Source: Aliiroseovarius pelagivivens
GTDB lineage: Bacteria > Pseudomonadota > Alphaproteobacteria > Rhodobacterales > Rhodobacteraceae
NCBI RefSeq assembly: GCF_900302485.1
Contig: NZ_OMOI01000001.1
Span: 1,922,001-1,986,000, forward strand
Reading direction: 5' to 3'
DNA: 64,000 nucleotides
The notes below the pieces were generated by a model that saw nothing but the letters and a program-made list of their open reading frames with translations, did not search any database and was not told the DNA's origin. Positions within the stretch are counted from its first letter, which is position 1; every line of letters starts with the position of its first letter. The translations under genes were made by a program, and so were the position numbers. Below are positions 18,101-26,289 of this stretch, one piece after another.

Positions 18101-19375
18101 TTACCCCAGCTTCACGTTGTCAATGCCGACGATCTTGTCATAGGCCCAGTACAGGACCAAAACGACCGCCAGAAGAATAGCACCCAGCGCCGAGGCCAAG
18201 CCCCAGTTCAGAGAACTTGAGATGTGGAAGGCAATCTGGTTCGAGATGAACGTGCCTTTCGTACCACCGACCAAGGCCGGCGTAATGTAGTACCCAATCG
18301 CCAGAATGAAGACGAGGATCGAACCCGCACCGATGCCCGGCACTGTCTGCGGGAAATAGACCCGCCAGAACGCAGTCCAGTCGGTTGCGCCAAGGCTTTT
18401 AGCTGCGCGCAGATAGGTGGGCGGAATGGTCTGCATCACGGAATACATCGGCAGGATCATGAACGGCAGCAGAATGTGGGTCATCGCCACGATCGTGCCG
18501 AACTGGTTGTTGATGATGACAAGCCTTGCGCTGTCATCGACCAATCCAATCCAAACCAGAATATCGTTGATCACACCCTGCTGTTGCAGAAGGATCTTCC
18601 AAGCAGACGTTCGCACCAGAAGAGACGTCCAGAAGGGAAGCAATACCAAGATCATAAGCATGTTTGCCTGGCGCATCGGCAGGTTGGCCAAAATCCACGC
18701 AACAGGATAGGCCAGCAGAATGCAGCACACCGTAATGGTCAAAGACATCCACAGCGTCCGTTTCAGCAGATTCATGTAAATCTGCTCACTTTCAGGACGG
18801 GCTTCTGCGCCATCCGGTCCAACACGCATATCGACAGCGTTCAGAAAGTAACCTGCAGTAACCGGCGGGGAGTACGTTTGAATAGTGCGCCAGTTGTCCG
18901 GCTCGCCCCACCCTTTATTGATTTCAATCAGGGCTTCTTTCCAAGGGCCACCGTTCTCAATGTCAAATTTCTTGGCCTTGCGCCCCGTTTTTCGGAACAA
19001 CGATGAGATACCTGGATTTTCATAGTTCAGACGCGTGCCAACCTTCGTGTGGGTCTTGGCGGCCGAAGCTTCCTTCAGGTCGGCAGCCATAGCTGCGAAG
19101 ACTGCCTCGGATGGAAGGTCGCCACTATTGGCATCCCAGTCCGCCAAGGCCACAACGGAACGCGGCAGCGTTTCAGTAACGATCCCGTTTTGAACCGACC
19201 GATAGAGCATATCTGCAACGGGCAGAATGAAGCTGATCAAAATGAACAGCAAAAGTGGTGCAATCAGCATCAAGGCCCGCATCTTCTGCCGTCGCAGCGC
19301 CCGCGCAAGACTACGCTTCAGCGGTGTTCCATCTGCGGCCAGTACCGGGCCGCCGGTGTCGGTCATATCGCTCAT
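18101..19375 (-). CDS. ABC transporter permease, PotB-like, with large periplasmic insertion
   Basis: 424 residues, well above the roughly 280-310 of typical PotB proteins. Helix 1 (about 33-55) is followed by some 145 residues of soluble sequence, rich in charged residues and with no further hydrophobic helix, before the remaining five helices (from about 210). The loop includes KVGTRLNYENPG and VDMRVGPDGAEARPE. The EAA-type motif is RAAKSLGATDWTAFWRVYFPQTVPG. The insertion lies on the periplasmic side, where it could contact the binding protein. Second-to-last gene of the operon. Confidence 0.9.
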   Translation of the reverse strand: MSDMTDTGGPVLAADGTPLKRSLARALRRQKMRALMLIAPLLLFILISFILPVADMLYRSVQNGIVTETLPRSVVALADWDANSGDLPSEAVFAAMAADLKEASAAKTHTKVGTRLNYENPGISSLFRKTGRKAKKFDIENGGPWKEALIEINKGWGEPDNWRTIQTYSPPVTAGYFLNAVDMRVGPDGAEARPESEQIYMNLLKRTLWMSLTITVCCILLAYPVAWILANLPMRQANMLMILVLLPFWTSLLVRTSAWKILLQQQGVINDILVWIGLVDDSARLVIINNQFGTIVAMTHILLPFMILPMYSVMQTIPPTYLRAAKSLGATDWTAFWRVYFPQTVPGIGAGSILVFILAIGYYITPALVGGTKGTFISNQIAFHISSSLNWGLASALGAILLAVVLVLYWAYDKIVGIDNVKLG

Positions 19376-19443
19376 ATCTTCCCTGTCGGCTGTTGCCGTT
19401 TCTTGGTTTCAGTCAGGTAAATTGACAAACAAATCAGATATTT

Positions 19444-19479
19444 AAAAAAAGGGGTGAAGGAGGCCCGAAGGCCCCCTTC
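19444..19479 (-). terminator. Strong hairpin with T tract between binding-protein and permease genes
   Basis: On the minus strand GAAGGGGGCC and GGCCTCCTTC pair over 10 bp with one G-U wobble and a TTCG tetraloop. ACCCC and a seven-T run follow. It lies 10 bp past the binding-protein stop and upstream of the permease genes. It probably attenuates read-through so that the binding protein is made in excess. Confidence 0.88.
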
Positions 19480-19488
19480 GACGTCAGA

Positions 19489-20595
19489 TTACTTGGCCAG
19501 CCAAGCTTCGAACTTTGCGTTCAGATCGTCACGGTTGTCTGCCCACCATTCGTAGTCATACACGTGTACGTTGCCCGAGTTGGCCGGGTCGGTCGGCATG
19601 TGCGGAGCCATGTCGATGCCCAGTTCGGCGTGCTTGCCAACCAGCGGGGCCGACGATGCACGGGCCGGACCGTACGAGATGTAGGCAGCCTGATCAGCCA
19701 GACGCTGAGTGTCGGTAGCGAACTTCAGGAAGTCCATTACGCGAGCTTTGCGGTCTGCGGGCAGACCAGCAGGAACAACCCAACCGTCAAGGTCAAACGA
19801 CTGCATGTCCCACAGCATCTCGATCGGCTGGTTCTGTTCGGCAATGGCCGAGAACAGACGACCGTTGAAGGTCGAACCGAAGACAACTTCGCCGTCAGCC
19901 AGCAGCTGCGGGGTTTCTGCACCAGCAGTCCACCAGACAACCTGATCTTTGATGGTGTCAAGTTTGGCCAGCGCCTGGTTCACACCTTCGTCAGTGCCCA
20001 GCGTGTCATAGATCGCGTCTTTCGCAACGCCATCGCAGTACAGAGCCCATTCCATGTTGTCGATCGGACGTTTCTGCAGCGAGCGCTTGCCCGGCCAGGT
20101 GTCCAGATCGAAGATCGCGCAAACGCTGTCAGGCTTGGTCTCGCCAACCAGATCTTTACGATAGCCGAAGGTGGTCGAGTAAACGATCTGCGGTACAAAG
20201 CAGTCCGATACCAGCAGGTCGCCGAAATCGTCCGAAGCCGAGGTGCCATCGGGGGCAGCTGCCAGATCTTCGTCATGGTTGATTTCTTCAGCCAGACCTT
20301 CGTCGCACAGGCGCATCGAATCCGAAGCAACGGCGTCAACAAGGTCCCAAGTGACGTTGCCGGTTTCGTTCATGGCACGCAGTTTCGCAACGGCTTCGCC
20401 CGAGCTTTCGTCCCAAGTGACTTTCACTTCGGGGTGCATTTCCAGATACGGTTCGACATAGGCCTTCACCTGGCTGGCCTGATAGGCACCACCCCAGGAC
20501 ACCAGCGTCAGTTCGTTGGCCATATCCTCGGCGGTTGCCACATTACCGGCAAGCGTCAGGGCCGAGGTGGCCATAAACATCTTTGCTAGTTTCAT
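19489..20595 (-). CDS. Periplasmic substrate-binding protein, PotD/PotF-like
   Basis: 368 residues starting MKLAKMFMATSA; the signal peptide probably ends at NVATA around residue 22. The mature protein begins ELTLVSWGGAYQASQ, the typical start of polyamine-type binding proteins. Conserved stretches include TWDLVDAVASD, DTWPGKRSLQKRP, VFGSTFNGRLFSAI and the C-terminal WWADNRDDLNAKFEAWL. The ATG at 20595 has an AGGGAGAA site upstream. Family ligands include putrescine, spermidine and other cationic compounds; the ligand here is unproven. It lies between the ATPase and the permeases. Confidence 0.92.
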   Translation of the reverse strand: MKLAKMFMATSALTLAGNVATAEDMANELTLVSWGGAYQASQVKAYVEPYLEMHPEVKVTWDESSGEAVAKLRAMNETGNVTWDLVDAVASDSMRLCDEGLAEEINHDEDLAAAPDGTSASDDFGDLLVSDCFVPQIVYSTTFGYRKDLVGETKPDSVCAIFDLDTWPGKRSLQKRPIDNMEWALYCDGVAKDAIYDTLGTDEGVNQALAKLDTIKDQVVWWTAGAETPQLLADGEVVFGSTFNGRLFSAIAEQNQPIEMLWDMQSFDLDGWVVPAGLPADRKARVMDFLKFATDTQRLADQAAYISYGPARASSAPLVGKHAELGIDMAPHMPTDPANSGNVHVYDYEWWADNRDDLNAKFEAWLAK

Positions 20596-20711
20596 ACTGT
20601 AGTTCTCCCTAGTTATCCCGTTTGATTGATCGGAATTGCCTGACGGGCTGCATGGCAATTCTCTGGCTAGATGCCCGGGGCCGTGTCTCCACGCCCCCGT
20701 AGCAATTCTGT

Positions 20712-21812
20712 TTACGCGTCCAGCGCGCGGCAATCCTGCGGCAACCAACCGATTTCAATCTGCTGGCCCGGTTTCAGGCGTTCCACATCCGGTGCGTTAC
20801 GGGTTTTGATGATGAACTCATCATTGCCAGCGACGCGCAGACGGGTGCGGAAGATGTCGCCCATATAGATGAACTCAAGCACTTCGGCTTTAAGCGTGTG
20901 GGCACCTTCCTGCAGGCGTTCTTTATTGTACTCGACGCGCTCGGGGCGGATCGACACCTTGGTGCGCTCGCCCACTTTCGAGACGTTGATCGGGGTGGCG
21001 TCCAGCTCTTCCCCGTCATCCAGGCGAACCAAACAGGTATCGCCAGAGATCTCGGTCACAACGCCTTCCAAGGTGTTGTTTTCACCGATGAACTGCGCAA
21101 CGAAGCTGTTTTCCGGCTTTTCATAAAGCAGGTCTGGCGGGGCCAGCTGCTGAATGCGGCCATCGTCAAAGACGGCAACGTTGTCAGACATCGTCAGAGC
21201 TTCAGTCTGGTCGTGTGTCACGTAGACCGTGGTAATGCCCAGATTATGTGCCAGATCGGTGATCTCGAACTGCATTTTTTCACGCAGTTGCTTGTCCAGC
21301 GCGCCCAGCGGCTCATCCATCAAAACCAGTTCAGGTTCAAACACCAGCGCGCGGGCCAGTGCAACACGCTGCTGCTGACCACCGGACAATTGCGACGGAC
21401 GGCGCCCGCCGAACGAGCCCATTTCCACCATGTCCAGCGCACGTTTGATCTTCGCTTCACGCTCGGATTTGCCCATCTTGCGCACTTCCAGTGGGAAGGC
21501 CAAGTTTTCGGCAATCGTCATGTGCGGGAACAGCGCATAGTTTTGGAACACCATGCCAATGCCACGTTTGTGTGGCGGGATGTTGTTGATCGGTTGACCA
21601 CCCAGACGAATATCGCCGTGGGTTGCGGTCTCGAAACCGGCAAGCATCATCAAGCAGGTGGTTTTCCCGGATCCAGACGGCCCGAGCATGGTAAGAAACT
21701 CGCCCTTCGCGATCGACAGGTTCAGGTCTTTTACAACCAGTGTTTCCCCGTCGTAGCTTTTCTGGACACGATCGAAAACGACAAATCCGTCGTCGGTTAC
21801 AGCTTCAGCCAA
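20712..21812 (-). CDS. ABC transporter ATP-binding protein, PotA-like
   Basis: 366 residues. Walker A is GPSGSGKTT (44-52), the signature LSGGQQQRVALARAL and Walker B LVLMDEPLGALD, followed by a His-switch (VTHDQTEALTMSD). The C-terminal TOBE domain spans about 285-360. It energises the importer with the two permeases and the binding protein downstream. The gene is the first of the transporter operon and lies 377 bp downstream of creatinase on the same strand. Confidence 0.95.
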   Translation of the reverse strand: MAEAVTDDGFVVFDRVQKSYDGETLVVKDLNLSIAKGEFLTMLGPSGSGKTTCLMMLAGFETATHGDIRLGGQPINNIPPHKRGIGMVFQNYALFPHMTIAENLAFPLEVRKMGKSEREAKIKRALDMVEMGSFGGRRPSQLSGGQQQRVALARALVFEPELVLMDEPLGALDKQLREKMQFEITDLAHNLGITTVYVTHDQTEALTMSDNVAVFDDGRIQQLAPPDLLYEKPENSFVAQFIGENNTLEGVVTEISGDTCLVRLDDGEELDATPINVSKVGERTKVSIRPERVEYNKERLQEGAHTLKAEVLEFIYMGDIFRTRLRVAGNDEFIIKTRNAPDVERLKPGQQIEIGWLPQDCRALDA

Positions 21813-22189
21813 GTGACCCCCCTGGTCTATGTTTTTTTATCTCGCACCAGCCAACACGAAGAGATGAGCGAATTCAACAGTGAAATGAGCGGTTTCGGCA
21901 GTCATTTCGACCGATTTCATGCCGCTCGACGAACAAATGTGCTTTTTGTTAGCGTGGACTACGCCCCAAAGCTGATCCATTAAAATTCGCCAAACCTCTT
22001 TTTATAAACGCTTTGCCCTGCCGTTTTCTGACCCGGGGTAAAGCAGTTGATCGGTGACCGGGCGGCGGGTGGTAAATTGCGCAAGCAATAGTCCTGCCGC
22101 CCGGGTTTGTTCATTCAGTCTGGGTATATCACGCCGTCGGGACGACACTCTCGCGACCTTTCAGGGCAATTTTACGCCAGAATCATCAC
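21813..22189. other. 377-bp intergenic region between creatinase and transporter operon
   Basis: No gene is supported here. It contains a compound hairpin at 22057-22106 and an AT-richer stretch (21960-22015) that could hold the promoter of the leftward transporter operon. No convincing -35/-10 pair was picked out by eye. Confidence 0.5.
22057..22106. repeat. Compound inverted repeat with nested hairpin
   Basis: The outer arms CCGGGCGGC (22058-22066) and GCCGCCCGG (22096-22104) pair over nine bases. Inside, ATTGC and GCAAT (about 22076-22089) form a second stem with a GCAA loop. No T tract follows on either strand, so it is not a standard terminator. It lies about 85 bp past the creatinase stop and could be a transcript end or a leader structure of the transporter operon. 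Confidence 0.6.
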
Positions 22190-23398
22190 CTATCGCGAAA
22201 TAATGTTGTGACCGGGGCCATAGGGGAAGCCTGTGATGTTCTCGGCGCCGTCTTCTCCAACCACCAGAATATCATGTTCACGATAGCCGCCAGCACCTGC
22301 TGTGCCTTCAGGCAGGAAGAGCATCGGCTCCATGGACACAACCATGCCGGGTTCCAGCACGGTATCAATGTCCTCTCGCAGTTCCAGCCCGGCTTCACGG
22401 CCATAGTAGTGCGACAGGACGCCGAACGAGTGGCCATAGCCAAACGACCGATACTGAAGCAGCCCTTCGCTTTCGAAGAACTTGTTGATCTCGGCGGTGA
22501 TGCCGGAACACGTCGCGCCCGGCTTGATCAGGCTGATCCCCAGTTCATGTGCTGCGACATTGGCCTTCCAGATCCGCAGGCTTTCCGCATCGGGCTCGCC
22601 CGCAAACAGCGTGCGTTCCAGGGCAGTGTAGTAGCCCGAAATCATCGGGAAGGTGTTCAGCGACAGGATATCGCTGCTTTCCAGCTTGCGTGTGGTCACC
22701 GGGTTGTGGGCACCATCAGTGTTGATCCCAGACTGGAACCAGACCCATGAATCGCGGATTTCGCTGTCTGGATGCGCGCGCGATATCTCAAGCTCCATCG
22801 CGTCGCGACCGGCCATTGCGATGTCAATTTCGCGGGCACCGACACGGATCGCATCGTGGATGGCGGCACCGCCCACATCAGCGATACGCGCCCCTTCACG
22901 GATCAGCGCGATTTCCTCAGCTGATTTAATCATGCGCGCCTGCATCGTGTCAGGGGCGATGTCGAAGAAGCTGCTGTCGGACAGGAACTCTTCCGCCAGA
23001 CCGCGCTGCGCCAAGGTCATGTGATCGCCTTCGATCCCGATGGACTTGGCGTTGCCGACAAGGTTTTTCACGGCGCGCCAATAGTTGTTGCGCTCCCAAT
23101 CGGTGTAGATGACGTTGTCACCATAGCAGCGCCGCCAAGGCTGGCCTGCGTCGATATTCGCCGACACCGTGGTCGACCGATCCGCCGTTACGACCAGCGC
23201 ATAAGGGCGACCGAAGGCGCAGTACAGAAAGCCCGAGTAATAGGCGATGTTGTGCATCGAAGAGAACACAACCGCTTCCGCACCGCGTGCGGCCATGATC
23301 TTGCGCAGATCGGCCAGACGACGTTCATATTCCGCGTCCGAGAAGGGCAGCGGGGCTTTTTCACCGTTTTCACATACAAAATATTGAGGGCGTGACAT
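22190..23398 (-). CDS. Creatinase (creatine amidinohydrolase)
   Basis: 402 residues, matching the roughly 403-residue Pseudomonas creatinase. Long stretches agree with that family: GFLYCAFGRPYALVVT, SANIDAGQPWRR, FQSGINTDGAHNPVTTRK, SFGYGHSFG, SHYYGREAGLELRED and GGYREHDILVV. His231 is in the place of the catalytic His232, and Glu261, Glu357 and His376 are also present. The fold is the M24 pita-bread fold, but creatinase needs no metal. It hydrolyses creatine to sarcosine and urea. The ATG at 23398 has a GGAGAG site. The transporter operon follows on the same strand. Sarcosine-degrading genes are not in the window. Confidence 0.9.
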   Translation of the reverse strand: MSRPQYFVCENGEKAPLPFSDAEYERRLADLRKIMAARGAEAVVFSSMHNIAYYSGFLYCAFGRPYALVVTADRSTTVSANIDAGQPWRRCYGDNVIYTDWERNNYWRAVKNLVGNAKSIGIEGDHMTLAQRGLAEEFLSDSSFFDIAPDTMQARMIKSAEEIALIREGARIADVGGAAIHDAIRVGAREIDIAMAGRDAMELEISRAHPDSEIRDSWVWFQSGINTDGAHNPVTTRKLESSDILSLNTFPMISGYYTALERTLFAGEPDAESLRIWKANVAAHELGISLIKPGATCSGITAEINKFFESEGLLQYRSFGYGHSFGVLSHYYGREAGLELREDIDTVLEPGMVVSMEPMLFLPEGTAGAGGYREHDILVVGEDGAENITGFPYGPGHNIISR

Positions 23399-23566
23399 AT
23401 CACATCTCTCCATCTTCCGAGGCCAGGATATGTAGGGATATGCCCGGCCAACCAAACCCCCCGGCGTCCAGGGCAGTTGATCTCCGGACCGGTGTGCATT
23501 TGGGCACACTGGGCAGCGACGCCATCGCTGCGGATGTGGGATCTTTGGCCAACAACGACAGTTCTG

Positions 23567-24385
23567 TCAACCTGCTTCGTCTGAGCCATCGACATCAGGC
23601 CAGATCAGCCGAGTTTCCTTTTGCCCCACCACGCGAACACCGCCTGAGGATACCGACACAGCAGGCAGCGCGCCGGTTTGAAATGCCCCGGTGTCCACCG
23701 AAATCCGTCCCTGACGAACCATCACTTCGGGAACGATCGTGTGACCATGCACCACCCAGACACCATCCTGTCGGGGTCTGGATCTGAAATCCGCGTGGCC
23801 CCATGTCAAAACATCCTCATCCTGATCGGAAATGGGCCTTTCCGGATCGGCACCGGCATGTACAACCGCTACATTCCCGGTTTGCCAAATGTTGGGCAGC
23901 GATTGCAGAAAGTCCAATGCCTCTGCACCAAGTTCTGACTTCAGCCTCTCGCGCACCATCAAAACACGCTCTCCGCGCATGTCCAACTTCGACGCTCTGA
24001 TCCCAAAGCTATTCAGTGTCGCGATTCCACCATTCGCAAACCAGACGGGAGCGTTTAGCGGCGGGTTGTCCAGAAAGTTCAGCAAAAGCTGCTCGTGATT
24101 CCCCCGAAGACAGGTGATGTCGCGTGGGTCCGATGCTTGCAGCGCCATCAAACGACGCAGAACACCCGCGCTATGCGGGCCGCGATCCATATAGTCTCCG
24201 ACAAAGACGAGGGGCAGATCGGCGTGGTCGGGGTCATCCGCGATCTGACCCAATATGGTCTCAAGCGCGTCAAGCTGCCCGTGTATATCGCCAATGACCA
24301 GAAAGGGCTGATCAGGGGCCAACGGCGCGTCAAACGTGGCGCCGCCCCCAAACGTCCGAAACAGGCTGTTCAGAAACTTCCCCAT
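23567..24385 (-). CDS. PPP-type metallophosphoesterase (serine/threonine phosphatase-like)
   Basis: 272 residues. The three metal-binding motifs are GDIHG (32-36), GDYMDRG (62-68) and GNHE (94-97). Later metal ligands sit in VVHAG and VVHGHT. This is the calcineurin-like PPP family, whose bacterial members act as protein phosphatases or as diadenosine-polyphosphate or sugar-phosphate hydrolases. It is the last gene of the leftward amino-sugar operon, 23 bp after the aminotransferase. It could dephosphorylate a kinase such as the BY-kinase, but the substrate is unknown. Confidence 0.85.
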   Translation of the reverse strand: MGKFLNSLFRTFGGGATFDAPLAPDQPFLVIGDIHGQLDALETILGQIADDPDHADLPLVFVGDYMDRGPHSAGVLRRLMALQASDPRDITCLRGNHEQLLLNFLDNPPLNAPVWFANGGIATLNSFGIRASKLDMRGERVLMVRERLKSELGAEALDFLQSLPNIWQTGNVAVVHAGADPERPISDQDEDVLTWGHADFRSRPRQDGVWVVHGHTIVPEVMVRQGRISVDTGAFQTGALPAVSVSSGGVRVVGQKETRLIWPDVDGSDEAG

Positions 24386-24408
24386 TCCACCCTTTCCTTA
24401 GGCAATCG

Positions 24409-25572
24409 TCACCGCGTCGCGCTGCCGATCACCGTCTGCAAACAGTCACCCAAATTCTGCGTGCGTTCCGTTGTCCACGTCGGATCCACAAGGAAACACA
24501 GGCTGGTGTCGCCCAATTCCCGCGCCACCGGAAGCGGCGCGTCTGGTCCCAGACCATAGCGCGTGAACGTGCCTTCGCGATAGATCTCGCTGCAGCTGCC
24601 TGAAAAGATCGGGAAGCCCGCGCCTGACACTTCGGCGATGATGCGATCCCGGCTCCAGTCGTTTTTCAACGCCTCGGGGCGCACGAACGCGTAGAAACGA
24701 TAATAGGCATGGGTCATGCCATCCGGCACTTTCGGCACGCGGATCGCTTCTAATCCTGACAGAGCTTGCGCCAGGATTTCCGCGTTCGCTGTGCGATGCG
24801 CGCGCCAGTCCGCCAGACGTTTCAACTGCACCCGCCCGATGGCCGCAGACGGGCCTGTCATACGCAGATTGGTGCCCGGTCCGGCCCCATGCAGCCAACG
24901 GAACCCCGGAGGGTGCTCGGTGTTGAACACCACGTCATAGTCCTTGCCGTGATCCTTGAAGCTCCACGCTTTGGACCAGAGGTCGCGATCATTGGTGGTC
25001 AGCATGCCGCCCTCGCCGCCCGTGGACATGATCTTGTCCTGACAGAACGAGAACGAGCCGAAGGTGCCAAAGCTGCCCACATGCTGATCCGCGATCATCG
25101 CGCCATGGGCTTGGGCGCAATCCTCGATCACCCACAGATCATGCGCTCGAGCCAGATCCATGATGGCGGTCATGTCGCAAGGCCAGCCGCCCAGATGCAC
25201 GGGGATGATCCCTTTTGTGCGGGGCGTGATCAAAGGCGCGATGGTATCCGCAGTGATGTTTTGGCTAACCGGGTCGACATCCGCGAAGACCGGCACGCCG
25301 CCCTTCAGAGACACCGAACTGGCCGAGGCGATGAAGCTGCGGGGCGTGACGATGACCTCGTCACCCTCGGACAAGCCCAGCACATGCAGCGCCGCGTCCA
25401 GCGTGACCGTCCCGTTTGCCATCGCAATCGCATGGGGCACACCGAACCAGTCAGCAAACTCGGCTTCGAACGCGCGCACGTCGGGACCGGTCCAAGCATT
25501 GACTTTGCCGGACCGCAGGACTTCGGTCACTGCGGCGATCTGTTCTTCGTCGAATACGGGCCAACTGGACAT
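24409..25572 (-). CDS. DegT/DnrJ/EryC1/StrS-family sugar aminotransferase
   Basis: 387 residues. The PLP Lys is Lys180 in SFCQDKIMSTGGEGG, preceded by VIEDCAQAHGA. The fold-type I pattern is complete, so unlike the His-type relative at 46.7 kb this should be a true aminotransferase. It would aminate a keto-sugar nucleotide, such as the 4-keto product of the WbpM-like dehydratase, using glutamate. It lies 12 bp downstream of the PIG-L deacetylase gene, in an operon with a formyltransferase and a PglC-like transferase. A 4-amino-4,6-dideoxy sugar is the likely product. Confidence 0.9.
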   Translation of the reverse strand: MSSWPVFDEEQIAAVTEVLRSGKVNAWTGPDVRAFEAEFADWFGVPHAIAMANGTVTLDAALHVLGLSEGDEVIVTPRSFIASASSVSLKGGVPVFADVDPVSQNITADTIAPLITPRTKGIIPVHLGGWPCDMTAIMDLARAHDLWVIEDCAQAHGAMIADQHVGSFGTFGSFSFCQDKIMSTGGEGGMLTTNDRDLWSKAWSFKDHGKDYDVVFNTEHPPGFRWLHGAGPGTNLRMTGPSAAIGRVQLKRLADWRAHRTANAEILAQALSGLEAIRVPKVPDGMTHAYYRFYAFVRPEALKNDWSRDRIIAEVSGAGFPIFSGSCSEIYREGTFTRYGLGPDAPLPVARELGDTSLCFLVDPTWTTERTQNLGDCLQTVIGSATR

Positions 25573-25584
25573 CGGATGTTCCCC

Positions 25585-26289
25585 TCAGATCACGCTGCGC
25601 ACAAGGACAAAGCCCTCGGCAGCAAAGCGATGCACCGTGGCTCCGCGCAGGGTTGCCAAGGCGTGCAAAGCGTTGACCGAGCGTTCGTGCGGCGGCTCTT
25701 TCACCTGGCTTGCGAACATCTGGAACGCCTCGAGCTTGCGGTCGAGCGTATCTGTCACGTCGATAAACACATTTGGTACGAAAGCGGGCGTCAGGTAAGG
25801 GGCATTCCAGTTGGTTTCCGACAAGGTCTCATACGCCATGATCGTGGTGGGATAGTCCTGCTGATGCGGGCGGCTTGCAACCAGCGTCGACAGGAAGGAC
25901 AGCTGGTGATCCATATGAATGTCGCCGGGATGGGTGACAAAAATCAGCCCCGGCGCCAGATCGCGCACCAGCTTGCCAAGTCCTGCGTTCAGCCCGCCAT
26001 GCGGATGTTCGGCCAGTTCGGCAGCGGGAAAATCCAGCCAATGCGTCTTGGTGACGCCTAGATGGTCATGCGCGGCGCGGGCCTCGGCACGGACGCCTGT
26101 AATCATCTCGTCTGTGTAAAGCGGTGCGCTGCCTTTCGTCACGACAGCCACATGAACCTCGCGCCCTTCGTCCGCAAGACGCGCGATGGTGCCGCCTACC
26201 CCCAAGACCTCGTCATCGGGATGCGGGGCAACCACCAGAACCGGAGCCTTTGGATCGCCACCAAAGGCCGAAGAAACATGCGTGCTCAT
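25585..26289 (-). CDS. PIG-L family deacetylase
   Basis: 234 residues. The zinc motif PHPDDE is at 22-27 and HMDH at about 125-128, the two signatures of the LmbE/PIG-L family. Members remove acetyl from N-acetylglucosaminyl lipids, mycothiol precursors or sugar nucleotides. Here it lies between a formyltransferase (four-base ATGA overlap) and an aminotransferase, so it probably frees an amino group on a sugar for reacylation or formylation. Confidence 0.9.
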   Translation of the reverse strand: MSTHVSSAFGGDPKAPVLVVAPHPDDEVLGVGGTIARLADEGREVHVAVVTKGSAPLYTDEMITGVRAEARAAHDHLGVTKTHWLDFPAAELAEHPHGGLNAGLGKLVRDLAPGLIFVTHPGDIHMDHQLSFLSTLVASRPHQQDYPTTIMAYETLSETNWNAPYLTPAFVPNVFIDVTDTLDRKLEAFQMFASQVKEPPHERSVNALHALATLRGATVHRFAAEGFVLVRSVI

